Assembly (NCBI GenBank): GCA_004380135.1
Contig: QXCR01000035.1
Span: 124,001 to 188,000 of the forward strand
DNA from: Stemphylium vesicarium
Lineage: Eukaryota > Ascomycota > Dothideomycetes > Pleosporales > Pleosporaceae
Reading direction: 5' to 3'
Length of the DNA stretch: 64,000 nucleotides
Shown: piece after piece, positions 44,106 through 56,889 of the stretch
Position numbering within the stretch: position 1 is the first letter of the stretch
Layout: the number at the start of each line of letters is the position of its first letter
Notes under the pieces: generated by a model
What the model was told of the DNA's origin: nothing
Seen by the model: the letters and a program-made list of their open reading frames with translations, nothing else
Database searches by the model: none
Made by a program: the position numbers and the translations under genes

Positions 44106-46980
44106 ATGGCTCCAACAAAAGAAACATCGCTTGACCTGTGCAAGCGGGTCAATGCACAAGGAAATACCATTGCGATTCGCATGTTGGAATACCTCAGCAC
44201 GGCAAAGACGCCCCTCCATGGCTTCGAGCCGCTCGCAAGAGAGTTCGTTGAACTCTGCCAGGTATGTCCCTATAGACTATCTCGTCTTTCGGAGAAGCTG
44301 ACAGTATCAACTAGGTACTGTGGTCTATTGAGGCCGGTGTTGCGGAGACTAGCAAAGCGCGGACTGGATTCCCGATTGAAGTCTCTCAAGAGCTTGACAG
44401 GCGGGTCCGTCAAGTCAGCGAGGAGTTCGCAGTGCTTTCACAGATGGTCAACAAATGTAAGTCGCAGCAGTGATCCTAAGCTATATTGCTGGGCGGCTAG
44501 CCCTCAAATTGCTCATTTCAGTCGTGCTGACCAGACACGTTCTAGTCGTCGACAAGGAGAACCACAAGGGCGGATTTGGCATGAAATTCCGAATGATGTT
44601 CGCCGATACCGATGTTGAGAAGATGCGCCACACATTATCGCGGAGCCGCGACTCTCTAAAAGTCAGCTCTGCTATGTTCAGGTGGACACTGGGCGATGCC
44701 AAAGCCGATGCTTCCATGGGTATTGGCTATGCTGGGCTGATCGCTGCACTGGAGCGTTTGAATCCCAGCAAATCATCAAGCCTTCCTCCTCTCCATCCTG
44801 CTCCGACATCAGATCTCCCACCAACGCCACCTACAAAAGCTGGGAGTCACCACGGAGACCTCCCGCACATGCCCGCTGCAAACCGCATGGAAAGGCCATC
44901 TTTGAGCGAACTTCGCCACGAGGAGGGCCAATCTTACCACAGTGACCATTCGCACCACTACAGGCAGGAGGATATATCAATGGCTTCGGGCATCGGAGAT
45001 CTTCACAAGAACTGGCGAGCGCCCCCAAGCGCCCGCTCGAGCGAATCCACCAGGGACACCATGTACCACCAGAACGTTCGATACCATGAAGACCCTGTTT
45101 ACGAGGATGTGATATCGTCACACTCTCGTTCGCCGATGGAGGAGAAACTACATGCTATTAGCTTGAGCGAGCGCCATGACGACCATCACTCATCTTCCAA
45201 GATCGACTCACCAATGGCTTCCCAACACTGGGGGCCACGCCAGAGCGGTGGTTCGAAGAACGCGGGCGGTAAAGCAGCACTTTTTAACGCCGTCGAGCAG
45301 CGAAGACACCGAATGCTTGAGCAACTGCTCGAAGGTGGTGCCAAAGTTGAGCAACATATGGAGTCAGCCATGCTCCGAGTTGCTGTACACAACCAGGACG
45401 TGGAGACGATCTCACTACTACTCCGATACGGTGCGGATTCTAATGGTTTCGACCGTGAGGGTATCACACCTTTGTTCGCTGCTACCCGGGCTCAGGCTCT
45501 TGATTGCGCGAGGGCACTGCTTAAGCACGGTGCCGACCCTAACCTGTCTGCTGGCCCGGATTCGGAGTCGCCATTGTCGGTGGCTGCATCACAAAACTAC
45601 ATCGATCTCGTCCAGCTGTACCTCGCCAACGGTGGTGATGCTGGATTTGTCATGGAGAACGGCTCTACAGCACTCGTATCCGCGATGAACAAGACAACAT
45701 CACCAAAGTGTGTGGAGGTGCTCCTCAGCTCCAATGGAGATGCCAATGCGAAGAACGGCGAAGGCACAACTGCCTTGTTCCAGGCTATCCAAGCGAACCG
45801 CATTGATCTGATGACGGTACTACTTGACCACGGCGCAAACCCCAACCTTCCTGGACCAAAGCACCCTCTGTGGCCATCGACCTACAAGCCCAAAGCTCTC
45901 CAACTGCTGCTCCAACGCGGTGCCGATACCAAGAAGACACCAGGTGTCATGGAGCTTGCTTCCAGTTTGAAAAAGCTCGAATCCATCAAGATCCTTATGG
46001 AGGCCGGTGTGTCACCTAATCTGAGGAAGGACAACGTCTACACACCCCTCTGCTCAGCCATCCGCGACAACAGTCCCGAAATCGTCACATACCTGCTCGA
46101 GCACGGTGCCGACCCCAACTTCAATGCGGCAGAGTACCCTGCTTTCAAGTGCATCACCCACAAGCGCACACACTTCCTTCCACAGCTGGTAGCTGCCGGT
46201 GCCGATCTGCACAAGCCAAAGGGTATAATCGAGACTGCCGTCCAGTTCAACGACAAGGATGCAATGATCTACCTGCTAGACCAAGGAGTCAACCCCAATG
46301 ACCGAACACCCGAAGGTTGCACGGCACTCACAACCGCCATCCGGGAAGACCGGAGCGAACTCGTCGACGTCCTGCTCTCACGAGGCGCTGACCCGGCCAT
46401 CCGCGGCCAAGACTGGCCCCTCTGCATGGCAGTTAAGCGCCCAGGCATACTCAAGAAACTTCTCGCCGCGACCCCGAACCCGCGGGCCTTCCGTGGTGTT
46501 GTAGAAATGGCCGTCGTCGCCAACCAGCTGGAAAGCATCAAGCTGCTCCTCGCCGCGGGCGTCAGTGTCGAAGACAAGAACTGCGGTGTCTTTTCCCCGC
46601 TCACTACCGCCATCCGCGAGGAACGCAAAGTCATCGTCCGCTATCTCCTCGACGTCGCCAACGCCGACCCCAACGCCCCCGGCGAGCATCTACCCATCGT
46701 CAAGGCCCTGCGCCGCTACAGTGGCGACACAGAAATCATCCAAATGCTGCTCACGCGCGGCGCAGACATCAACAAGATGCACCGCGGCTGGAACGCCATC
46801 CTCCAAGCCGTCGAGAACGGCGACGCCGAGATCCTCAAGCTGCTCATCGACATGGGCGGCACCCCCGACCTGCAAGCTCTGGACGAGACCGGCCGGCCTG
46901 TAATCGACATTGTGACGGAGAGGGGCTGGGAAGAGGGTCTTGCACTTCTTTTCCCTAACGCGGCCACCAAGGCCAGGTAG
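44106..46980 (+). CDS. ankyrin-repeat protein with fungal N-terminal helical domain, 910 aa
   Basis: Proposed join 44106..44261, 44315..44456, 44546..46980. The N-terminal 180 residues are helical (LCKRVNAQGNTIAIRMLEYL, LDRRVRQVSEEFAVLSQMV, MRHTLSRSRDSLKVSSAM) and resemble the N-terminal domain of fungal STAND/NLR-type proteins. A His/Ser-rich linker follows. From about residue 340 to the end there is an almost continuous array of ankyrin-like repeats with cores such as TPLFAATRAQALDCARALLK, TALFQAIQANRIDLMTVLL, TPLCSAIRDNSPEIVTYLL and TALTTAIREDRSELVDVLLS. Several repeats lack the canonical TPLH start. Roughly a dozen or more units can be counted. Ankyrin arrays bind proteins, so a scaffold role is the best inference. 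No NTPase domain lies between the two parts, unlike a true NLR. Confidence 0.88.
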
Positions 46981-49050
46981 TAGGTAATCCACCACTGCTT
47001 TTATACTCTCTTCGTTACAATTTTCACGGCCGATTGGCTGACTTGGCCGCAGCAAGAAGAGCTTCTCGATTAGCGATTGGAGGTGGATGAGTGCGGAGAT
47101 TGAGAGGGGAGATTTGCGAAGTAGTGATGATGATGATGACGAGGCGGATGATTGTAGTCAAGCTTCTAGTGAGCTTCTGCACGCATAGTCTGTTCGTCTT
47201 ATCTTTCATCCTTGTTCGCCTTTCTTTTCCTCCTCTTTTAGCCTCCGATATTTGGACGACACAAGCGGGATTGATTTCGGGTTGCATCACGGAGTTTGAA
47301 GATATACCACCTGTCCTTTTTGCGAAGATGTTCTCTGTCGAGCTGTTTTCTACCCTTTTATATTTCCTTTGTTCCAACGTGTTACATCCTACGTTTCCTG
47401 GAAAGGAATTATTGCTATATACACGGATGTAAAGAAGTTTTTGCACAGCATCAGATACCACAAGTCTAATACGCACTCGTTGATTCACTTTGCTCACTTG
47501 CACACTACCATACCAAACCTACCATATCACATGCTCTTTCCCTCTCTTTCCAAACCCATCCGCCGAGGCCCCTACCTACCCAGCGCGCCCAAACCCTCGA
47601 CCCCAACTCCGTCCTTGCCCTTCCCCCCCGCCATCGGCCCGAAACCTTTTTGGCATCCATCACCTCGCGGCCTCAGCCTGAACCCAAACTCACACACCCT
47701 CTCTACCCGGACCCTTTTTGCCCCTCCCCCCGTCTCCCATCGGACCTTTTCATCCTTACGCCACCCAGGTACCCACCGCACCCAAAACACGCATGTGCCT
47801 TGTCTCTCTAGCTCATCGGCACAGAGAACCTTATTATGGGCACTAGTCCGCTCCCTCCCCGGGCGCCGCCTACTGAACTTTACCCTGAGGGTGTGTGTGC
47901 GTGTGCTTACCAACACCCCTCCCCTCTCTATGCCACTAAATCGCCGATGCAAATATAGCCTCCATGTGAGCAACGCATACACCACTACCACTATCCACCA
48001 TGGCTTTTGCTTCCCCTCTCCATACTCGGCAGTGCGTGTACGAGGGGAGATCTAGCCCTGGTGATAGAGTTCAAGCTAGCGGCTCACGTGCCGGCCGCGA
48101 CTGCCTGGGGGGCTGGACTGCACTGGACTGCAAGGTAGGCGGGTTGCGACCTGCGAGGCTTGCATGCTGTGACTAAAGCGCCAAGAAAGCACGAATCCTC
48201 AAGCGCAAAAATGCGTACGAGTTTCGTGTACGAGGTGGGGATAAAGCAGTGACAAAAGAAGCGGGATTTACTACCGTGGTGGTTGATGATGTGCGTGCTG
48301 TTTCACCTTGAGGTGGGGGAAAATGTCCCGGCCCCACCTGTACGTACGTGCAGGCGCACGCAAGCGCTCGCGCGTGCATGAAATTTCCAGGGTCGCGGGA
48401 ACTTCGAAATCCTGCCTGTGGTCGTGAATCGGGCCGTTGGTGTGCCTTTTGTTTGTGTGCTGCATGGCACGGATACATGTAGGCGATGATAAAGCCTGTG
48501 TGGGCCTTGGGTGAGAAGAGACGACTGACTCTTTCTCTGCTTCTTCAATCCATTTCCCCTCGGGCTGCGGGTTGCGGGCGGTGCAAGTGAGATACGGTGA
48601 TGAAGGCATCGTAACGATGTTTCATGTTGGGGCCAGCTTATCTTCTCATGATTAAGGGAACAGATCACTAAATAGCAGAGAGGGTTTTTTTTTGTAATAG
48701 TAGCAAAGACTTCATTACAGTAGACGCGTTAAATTACGTACTAGTCGTCCATCTCATGTCATTTCGAGAAAAGATAGGCCCAGACCCCCCTCAACAAGAG
48801 CAAGGAAATACATTCATAAAAAATGTCGACAAAAGGGTATAAGAATATTATTCGGTAAACAGCAACGCAACACAAGCGTTGCTGGAGGTCGTGAGTCGTA
48901 GACCAGGGGGCATATGCCGCGCCACGGTCCTTGTCCAACGTATTTTTTGTGGGTGGAGGGATGGACACCGAGTATTCCTCCAGTAAATCATGCCGGTATA
49001 AAGGTAAGATCGTGAAGGCAAATGAGCTGAACTAATGCGGTGCAGAAATG
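46981..49050. other. intergenic, convergent 3' ends
   Basis: This 2-kb stretch lies between the ankyrin gene (+) and the zinc-cluster regulator (-). A frame at 47369-48055 (228 codons) is Pro/Ser/Thr-rich and lacks coding organisation. The region has pyrimidine-rich and simple-sequence patches. No gene is supported. Confidence 0.45.
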
Positions 49051-51841
49051 TTAGAAGGCGGCTCCGACGCCGATGAAAGCCGAAGCAAAGGTTGGGCCGA
49101 GATGCAATCCACGCGGTAGCATTACACTTGCGGAAGCCAGAAGGAGAGCAGGAACTGTCCTACAAGACGTGATGTGTACTTTGTCTGGTTTGCTGGCGAA
49201 ATGCTAACTGACTGGCGCTGTTGCAGGAAGTCGACTGTTTCTTGTTAGCAAACATTCGGCCTGACATCACCCAGGAATGGAAGACTCACTGTTCTCCTTC
49301 ACTAGCTGCGCAACCTGTCTCACGAAATTCACACTAGAAGCATCTCCGAACCCCGCCTCTTTTTCCCAATCCTGATCTGAATCACGCAGAGGGTTGCACT
49401 TGCGGTTGTACTTCCACCTGAAGATCTGCTGCACGAAATGCATTCTTTGGTCGATGTCGCGGCATGCGATATCCGCCTGATCTTGCGCATCCCTGATGTT
49501 TAGACCCTCTGTCTGGGCTTTGGTTGACATGACGAGGTGAATTGTTTTTTGTTGATCTTCAAGCGCCATGCACATCCCCAGTACTGCCACGAATGCCGCA
49601 AGCCACTTGTCGCATCCTTTGGATGACTTGAAGATTTGTTGCAACTTGTTGAGGACCGTGGCCTGAATGGAGCGCTGGAGGCGAGAAAAGAAGTACTTGA
49701 GCTGTCTGTTCGTCATGCGTGGCGATGTGTAGTTGTCTACATAGGAATTGTGACCGCCGTAGGAATGCATGCGCGACAATGTTGCAGCTTTGGTTTCTTC
49801 GGCAATAGTAAGGGTGTGCGACATGATGAAGGTTACCACGATGAGGCGGAATATCTCGCGGAGGAGTTTCGCTTCGTCGTCCGACTTGGGCTTTACGCGC
49901 GTCATGAGCTTGAAGAGCTTTTGCTGGAAATCATTGTCGTCTTCCATCCAGCATAGTTCGCCAAAGGCATCCAAGTGGTCATCAACAATCTCAGATATGT
50001 ACTTGTCGTACTTCTTCTCCTCGTTATGGTTGATGTGCACCATACCTAGTGCTGGACTTCGCTTTTGGATCGGAATCCGGGTGTGGGTGGCTGGGTCGGT
50101 CTTGTATTGAATCTGGACTAACAACGCGTCCCCACGGGGAACGAACTCGTAAACCTTGACAGGGATCCTAGGCATGTTGTTCTGCCCGCATGTCATCCAT
50201 ACCGTCAATTCGACATTGCCCCACTGCTGAATGTATTGGGTGACGAAGCGGGTCAAATTCGAATCCTCGTGCATCTGAGTGACAAGGGAAGGTAGGAAGT
50301 ACGGCGAAAGATCGATGAGCTTCATCCGGTTGCATCCGAGTCCGCAGTCAGCATTGGGTCGTTGGGATCGCTTGAAGCATCGCTCGCAGATCTCGCCAGG
50401 ACCACACTTATCTCTCTGCAAGACACAGTGCCAACATGCGACGATCTTGCGCATATCGTGGGCTGCTTTGGCGACTGTGGGTTCCAGGTGGGTGCCCAAG
50501 GCTCGGCCTCCAGACTTCGCCAGTGCCTTTTGTGCTGCAGTTTGAGATGATTCCGGCTCAGGAGACGCATCGAAGCTCATTTCAGGTACACCACCGATAA
50601 TGGTGTAGTCTACTTTCAAAGTAGGCATTTGCGGTTGTTGAAGATGTGTGTATTGCTGTGTTTGGAACTGATCGACCATCATCCCAGGGTCGGAATGTTG
50701 GTACGCAGAGTACATGCCGTCGGAACTTCCTGGACTGGGCGCAGATGGGCTGATGCCGTGTTGGTAGGGAGATTGCGGGTGATGGCCGGCTGACGATGCT
50801 GTTGACGGTGGAGCCGGGAATGTGTTACCAGTAATGTACGTGTCCGTGAAGAGACTGGATGAAGCATTGTAGTTGACAAAGTTGTGCTGGTCGGGAGGTG
50901 GTGATGCCCTCGTTAGTTGCATTTCCACAGGACTGTGATTCTGTGACTGCGCTCGCGGAACTTGATCGTACGGGCGATGAGCAAAGTTTTGTGGTGGTTG
51001 AAAGTACAGATTCTCATGGTTTGGAATGGTAGGCTCGCTGGGCGAGATCAGAGACGAAGGATCTGTGTAATGTGCCGCCCACGAGTCTACATCGATCAGA
51101 TAGTCGGAGTAGTTTACGGGATCGGTCGCAGGATCGAAAACGACATGGCCGGAACGAGGTATCATTGAAGAGCGCGAGGGTCCTTGTCCGCTCCAGGGGT
51201 CGTGGCGAGGCGGTTGGGTAGTGTAGTTCTGATGGTACATGTTGTTGTGAGGGTTCATCGCTGGCATTTGTGGCGCTTGTTGAGCCTGCATATTGAACGG
51301 CTGCTGGTATGGTTGCGGTTCAGCCATTGTAGCATTGAAAGCGGCTTGGACAGCTGCAGACGCGTGAGCGAAGATATGCACACTATCCCAAAGACGACAT
51401 ACCTTGGTCGCTGAAGGTACCCTGATCAGTGAACATGATGCTCGAATCCATGGCTGGCATAGTGTTGTGAGGGGCCTGTGATGACATGTTGTTGCCGTTG
51501 TGATGGTAATAGTTGCGCATCGATTCAGAGTCGAGCATCTCTACTTCGAACGATTCGCCATCTGGTGTCCTCACAGACGTAGGAGAGGTCGAGGAGCTGC
51601 CATTGTCCCACAACATGTGCTCAGGGTCTAGAGGCAGTTCCGGCTGCTGTGATGGACCACGACTCACAGGCGGCGTGGTCGTAAGCGGGCCAGGGGAGAG
51701 ACCTGAATGGTTTATCAACGAGTCTGTTGGCGTCTTGGACCGTTGTCGGCCATCATAGTGACCGCCATAGACAAAAGCATGCGGGTCAATGAAAAGTGGT
51801 TGTTCCTGGAACGGGTGATAGTGCTGTGAGTATGTCGACAT
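49051..51841 (-). CDS. putative zinc-cluster (C6-like) transcriptional regulator, 877 aa
   Basis: Proposed exons on the minus strand: 51403..51841, 49290..51353, 49213..49234, 49051..49159. The first 450 residues are Gln/Asn/Pro/Ser-rich and disordered, as in activation regions. Around residue 450 lies a cysteine motif, CWHCVLQRDKC, then GEICERCFKR and, nine residues after its last Cys, another Cys. This approximates the fungal C6 pattern but with a shortened loop and a longer last spacing. A helical C-terminal region (SYVDNYTSPRMTNRQLKYFF, DQQKTIHLVMSTKAQTEGL, HFVQQIFRWKYNRKCNPL) follows and looks conserved. The introns at 49235..49289 (GTGAGT, GCTAAC, AACAG) and 49160..49212 bracket a 22-nt exon. 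With them the protein ends in a hydrophobic tail (ALLLASASVML and beyond). Without splicing it would stop at SSIPG near 49267. DNA binding is inferred, not certain. Confidence 0.78.
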
Positions 51842-53881
51842 GGTGCGCAAGTGGCCGGCGGGGGCCGAACAGGAATTAGGGTCTTCCTAGACCTTGCGCA
51901 TCAGACGGCTGAGGAAATCCTCTTTGTGGTATTGCCCAAAGCTCGACCCACAGGCCGACGAAGGTGGTGAAGACGCAGAGGCGAACGGCTTGTATCCGCG
52001 AAGAACAGCGATGCGCAACAGGGAACGCACGCGAGGGAGGGTCCTGCCAAAACGAGGGCGCTTTGCCACGACTCGAGGGATAACGCGCAAGAAGAATTGT
52101 CTCAGAGCGGCTGAATGTCAGAAGTTCAGATGGCGACGGCTTTCGAGCCCATCTTACGCTGCCCCGCGAAGACCGGTGAAGAGCAGCCCGGTAAATGCAA
52201 GCTATTGGCTTAGCTGCATACATCTGCGCAGCTTTTAGATCGCACCAAACCGCAATCAATTTCGCGCTGTCCCCGCGTTGCGCTGCAAATCAACCATTGT
52301 TTGGAGTTGAGAATAAAGGCGAGAAATGGCTCGTCGCATCGATTTTCTGCTTCCGCTTTGCGGTTTTCGCACGTCCTTCAAGCGGGATGGAGGCAGTTGG
52401 CGTTGTTCGTAGCCGCCGGCCTGCCTCAGGCATGAAATTATGCAATGCACGGCTGCGCCTTGTTCGCTAAGCCATACCTCATCAAAAGCAGCCCTAGTGA
52501 AACGAATCGCAGGTCGTACTGACGAAGATGGGTGGTAGAGCAATTGCGAGTTACGTTCTAGTGCGGCTCTGTGGTGTTCACCGGTTGTAAGAGCTGCCAG
52601 CTCATGCTGCGGAAAGTGACATGTGTGCGGAACCCAAAGCCAATCGTTTTACCAAGCCCTGTGTCGAGCCATCGCTTTCATTCGGAAGCGCGCATCGATG
52701 GAATGCCATCATTATGTGTAGGGAGGCTTATCGACTGCCAACGCACACTGCGGTAAGTCAGGTAAGCCGAGCAGGTGAAGCGGCTGCCGCGCGTGGTGCA
52801 TTCCTTGATGAGGCTGGTGGTCTGCTTGAAGAGCGAGTCGAGAACATTACCGTAGAGGCGTTCGCAGGACGGTGGATACAAAATTTCTGCAACCAAAGCC
52901 CATGTCGGCTTGTATGAGCTTGCTGCAGTGCTTGGTGTACATGGTGAGCCTGCCTGCAGCTGCGTGAATTCTGGAGCACACAGAACTAAGCCACATTCGG
53001 CTGGATCTACGTCACGTGGCTTGCACCTGTACGCTCACGAATCCATCTTGCGGCCCGCGAAAGGCGAGACAGACAGTCGGGATCCGGAATGTCTCATAGA
53101 GGCTGAGACTATATCGCCTCGTTTGCGGTTCTGTGGTGCTTTTGGCTGCTTCTGTGAGAAAAGGCGGAGTCGTCCACGGGCGGTGATGTCCGCATTTTGA
53201 GCTTCCCTCGAATTCTGTCTCGCTGGACGCCAGCCCCGAGAGCCTGTGGTCATCGGTTTCTACACAACACCGACCCCAGCAAGCTCAGGCTAGGCCTCAC
53301 ATATTGGCGACAACAATTTGTGTGCCGGCTACAGGCGTCGACGGTCAAAGTCGGCATTCAACTGCAAATACAAGCCCTCACACAGTGCCGCTGACGAACA
53401 CGACCAACCCCGGGAAGCAATTCCAACCTCGCCCAGCCTTTGGAGAGCCTCATTTTTTACCGCATTGAGCATTGTGTTCCGAGTTCGTGAACCCGGGAAT
53501 GTAGCTTTATGAATTGCCTGCCTTCAGCTTCAAGGCTGCTCCAGGTATATCCTTTACTCTAGTTTATCCACGCGACATTGCCCGGAGAGCCAAGACCCCG
53601 GTATGCTCAATATTCCGAGAACTCCGCGCCCCATTAATCTGCCTAGATAACTCCTTCAGGTGGCTGATCTGCCGATCGGCTGTTCCTTCAGGTTAGCACA
53701 AGCGGATAGCCCCTTCGCTACCGCGCACATGAGAGTCCGGAATTGGATGCCTCAACCTCCCCCAATCTCGGAATAATGATACGGGAAATCGTCGCGTGCC
53801 CACCGTGATGTGAATCGCAATGCGTAGCACTCTCATATTCACCACTTCTACACCATCCGAAACCCCGAGAAACTGTCCATC
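51842..53881. other. intergenic between two divergent regulator genes
   Basis: A 2.0-kb gap between two zinc-cluster regulator genes transcribed away from each other. It probably contains both promoters and long leaders. Open frames in it (up to about 127 codons) have no recognisable features. Confidence 0.45.
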
Positions 53882-56692
53882 ATGCTACGGAGGAACGGAA
53901 AGTTGAGGTTCGTACCATTCCGACCCTCGACGTGCGATGATAGCCGGGTACACGCTAGCACGACACAGTGCGTAGCCAAGCACAAGGTTTAGAAACTCCA
54001 TGCAGCCCGAGCTCTTCTTTAGAGACGCCTAGTGCTGCGAGAAGACTCATAGTCTTGTACTTGGCTGCGCCTTTGACGTGACACGGTTGTCTCTCCTGGT
54101 AACTAATCATCCGCAGGTCATGTGAACCTTGCCGCGTCTCGAAAATCAGATGCGACCATGCAACGCCAACGTGCCAAAAGTGCCGGGCGCGTGGGATGAC
54201 AGAGCAAGTGAGTTGGAATTGAACTACACGTTGCGAGCATTTGTGACTGGTATTCCTGCCTACAGTGCAGTCGTTGGCCGATTTGGCACAGCACTCGCAG
54301 AATAGCATCGTGTGTAGCTTTAGGATGCTTCCGAATCACGCAGATGCCCCAAGATGTCTTGAAAAGCATGGTGGACTGAAGTTCTGAGTATCCATGCTTA
54401 CATCGCCTGGGGATCAATGCCCGTAGGGACTGACACACTAACAGTCGGCAGTGTTTCTATCATCCCAATCCGATGACCAAGCCCGCTGGGACTCCCCGGA
54501 AAAGGCCAGAACCACGTCGGCGAAAGCTAGATGGGCGGTCAGCAGATACGAATCTTCTCAACGGCCAGGGAAGGTTGACGTCATTAACACTCAGTCCTCC
54601 TACTCTCAGGAACGACGCAGATCCTGCTGCGACAAGTAACACATGGCCAACTCCGCCAGAATCTGCCACAAGAACAACGCAAAGCGGACCTGACCCAGCA
54701 AGAAATTTCTTCCTAGGCTCGACGAGTTATGCCTCCGTATTCAATGAGGAGCAGCCGTTGCCAGACGCAGCACATGAACAACCTTCGGAGCGACTCAGTC
54801 TCACCCCTTCCACACTTGGTAGAAGCATGGGGCATCGCCACTGCCAATTTGCATTGGGAGACCTGATAGTATCGTCGCTCTTACCTTTCAGCTTCTTCGA
54901 GAAATTTTTAGAGATGTATTTCGCGACACACAAGGCTAATGCCATTGTTGGTCCCTTGATTCTCTCTGCGCTCCCGCAACTCCGCAAAGATATGGAACAA
55001 CTAAACCTCGCTGGCAGTGATGTGTATACGCTATACGCTGAGATGACAAAGAACACAGCGCGACCAATGAAAGTATCGGCAAGTATGCGTCCATCCGAGT
55101 TTCATACTCTGTTCACAGGAAAGAACCTGAGGTGGGAGACGCTTGGTCTTGTACTGGTGCTCGCAGGCTCGCAGGCACAGTATACGTCACCCAATGATCC
55201 GATCTTCACACTGGAAGATGGCAAGCAGATTAACAGGGACGAGTTCATTGAAGATGTTGTGCACGCGACCAATACGTGCATCCATATTTGCTCTACGCAT
55301 GGCGCCGTCAATGAGAGTAGGCAAGCCTGTACTCTGACGAAAACATCTATATTATACTAATAACTACAGTCATGCTGTGTCTCGTATATGTAAACATGAT
55401 CGTGGTCAGTAGTTTCTGCGGAGACAATTGTGCGTACATCTTCTTTGATGTTCAATGTGCTTGATCGCTGACCGTTGGGCAGATCATGGAGTATGGCGGC
55501 GCCTGGGCGACAGTGTCTCTGCATTGTACGCTACAGGCATTCATTGCGAACAATCTCATGGCGATAGCGAGCCTTTCTTCATGCGAGAGTTCAGAAGGAG
55601 GATGTATTGTTCAATCTACCGATCCGACAAGACGCTTGCTGTGTTTTACGGGCGGCCTCCGATGATGGCTTGGAGGTATAGCGACCGCAAGATGCTGCTG
55701 GATATCAGTGACCAGGCTGTGGTCTCTGAAAATGCGGCGATACTAAACGAGGAGCTGTCGAAGCTTGATAGTGCTGGTTGGAATACTGACAAGTCACTCC
55801 ACGCTGCCACGCTTAGTAGAGTTTGGTGTCAGCTCGCCGTCTTCAAGGAGAGACTCTTGGAGCAAAGTCTTGCCGGGGAGAAGGACAGCGACGTAGTGCG
55901 GAACGTAGAGTAAGTCCACGCTTCGGTACAGTCTGTACGGAACCTGACGGCAACAGAGCTATTTCGACCGAATGCACCGAATGGTGGCAGGCACTGCCGG
56001 CGTTTCTCCGATACGAAACATATACAGAAGACGCTGCGTGGAATGGCCGTGGACCTGGGATAACGGTCCGTCTGATCGCCGTTTATCTAGATTATCTGCA
56101 CCTGCATTTCCAGACGCAGCGCCTTCTCCACCGGGTAACTCAGCAGGCCCTTCCCGCGCTGTTGGAAGTGTCACTGAAGCTTCTCGCAACATCCATTGTA
56201 TCGACAAAGCCAAATAATCGCGTCTACGAAACACGTCGCCATTTCCCCACAGTCATTCTTTTCTACTGTTCTCCTGCTGCTGGTCTACTAGCCCTGGAAC
56301 TCCGCAGATGTACAATTGAGGGTGTCTCACTCCCAAGTACAATTTCACGTGCCGACGTCATCCGGAATCTCTCGGTACTAACCTCTTGCCTTGAGTGGAT
56401 TGTCCTGCCTGGCGACGGGAATCACAAGCTATGTAGTGAGCTCAACAAAATGCTTGCTTTGGTACTCGATGAGGTTCTCAATTATGAGCCTCCCATCTTT
56501 GACAACCAAGGGAGTAGGGAAGATGCTGCCACTTTGGCGGCTGGTGCTGGACAAGGCTTCTTCGATATGCCAATGATTGAGGGGTTGGAGCCAATACCTA
56601 CGGAGGCGGAGGAGTTTCTGAACTGGTTGGATCATGCTACGTTTAGTGGTGCGGTAGGTTTCTCGGAATGTTATATCGCACGTGATCAGTGA
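53882..56692 (+). CDS. Zn2Cys6 transcription factor with fungal-specific TF domain, 734 aa
   Basis: Proposed join 53882..53907, 54117..54207, 54452..55316, 55370..55429, 55483..55909, 55957..56692. The first three exons build a canonical zinc cluster: MLRRNGKLR, SCEPCRVSKIRCDHATPTC, QKCRARGMTEQ and CFYHPNPMTK. The spacing is C-X2-C-X6-C-X6-C-X2-C-X8-C. The middle region is the fungal-specific TF domain: FFEKFLEMYFATHKANAIVG, WRRLGDSVSALYATGIH, MREFRRRMYCSIYRSDKTLA and FYGRPPMMAW. Such proteins bind CGG-type sites and often regulate metabolism; the target is unknown. The two 5' introns are long (209 and 244 nt) and the first donor, GTTCGT, is weak. A start at the ATG at 54473 would delete the DNA-binding domain. 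Later introns of 47-53 nt are standard. The gene is followed convergently by the DUF3140 gene. Confidence 0.88.
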
Positions 56693-56889
56693 GATTGCTA
56701 ATGACCATACAGGATCTATCTTGAACGAACGACAAGCAGTGTCATGTCAGACATGCTGACAGCCGCTGCGTATGCCCAGAGCCAGGTTTAGCCTTGGTCC
56801 GGGCTTCCGACAGGCTGTCCAGACTATGGCATCATTGCGCTTATTCCCCAGAAATGCGATTCACTGAATCTGCGGGCGTTTACCCCACG

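Noticed and set aside
47369..48055. Rightward 228-codon open frame after the ankyrin gene
   Set aside because: Low-complexity Pro/Ser/Thr sequence from pyrimidine-rich DNA; no recognisable motif or intron.
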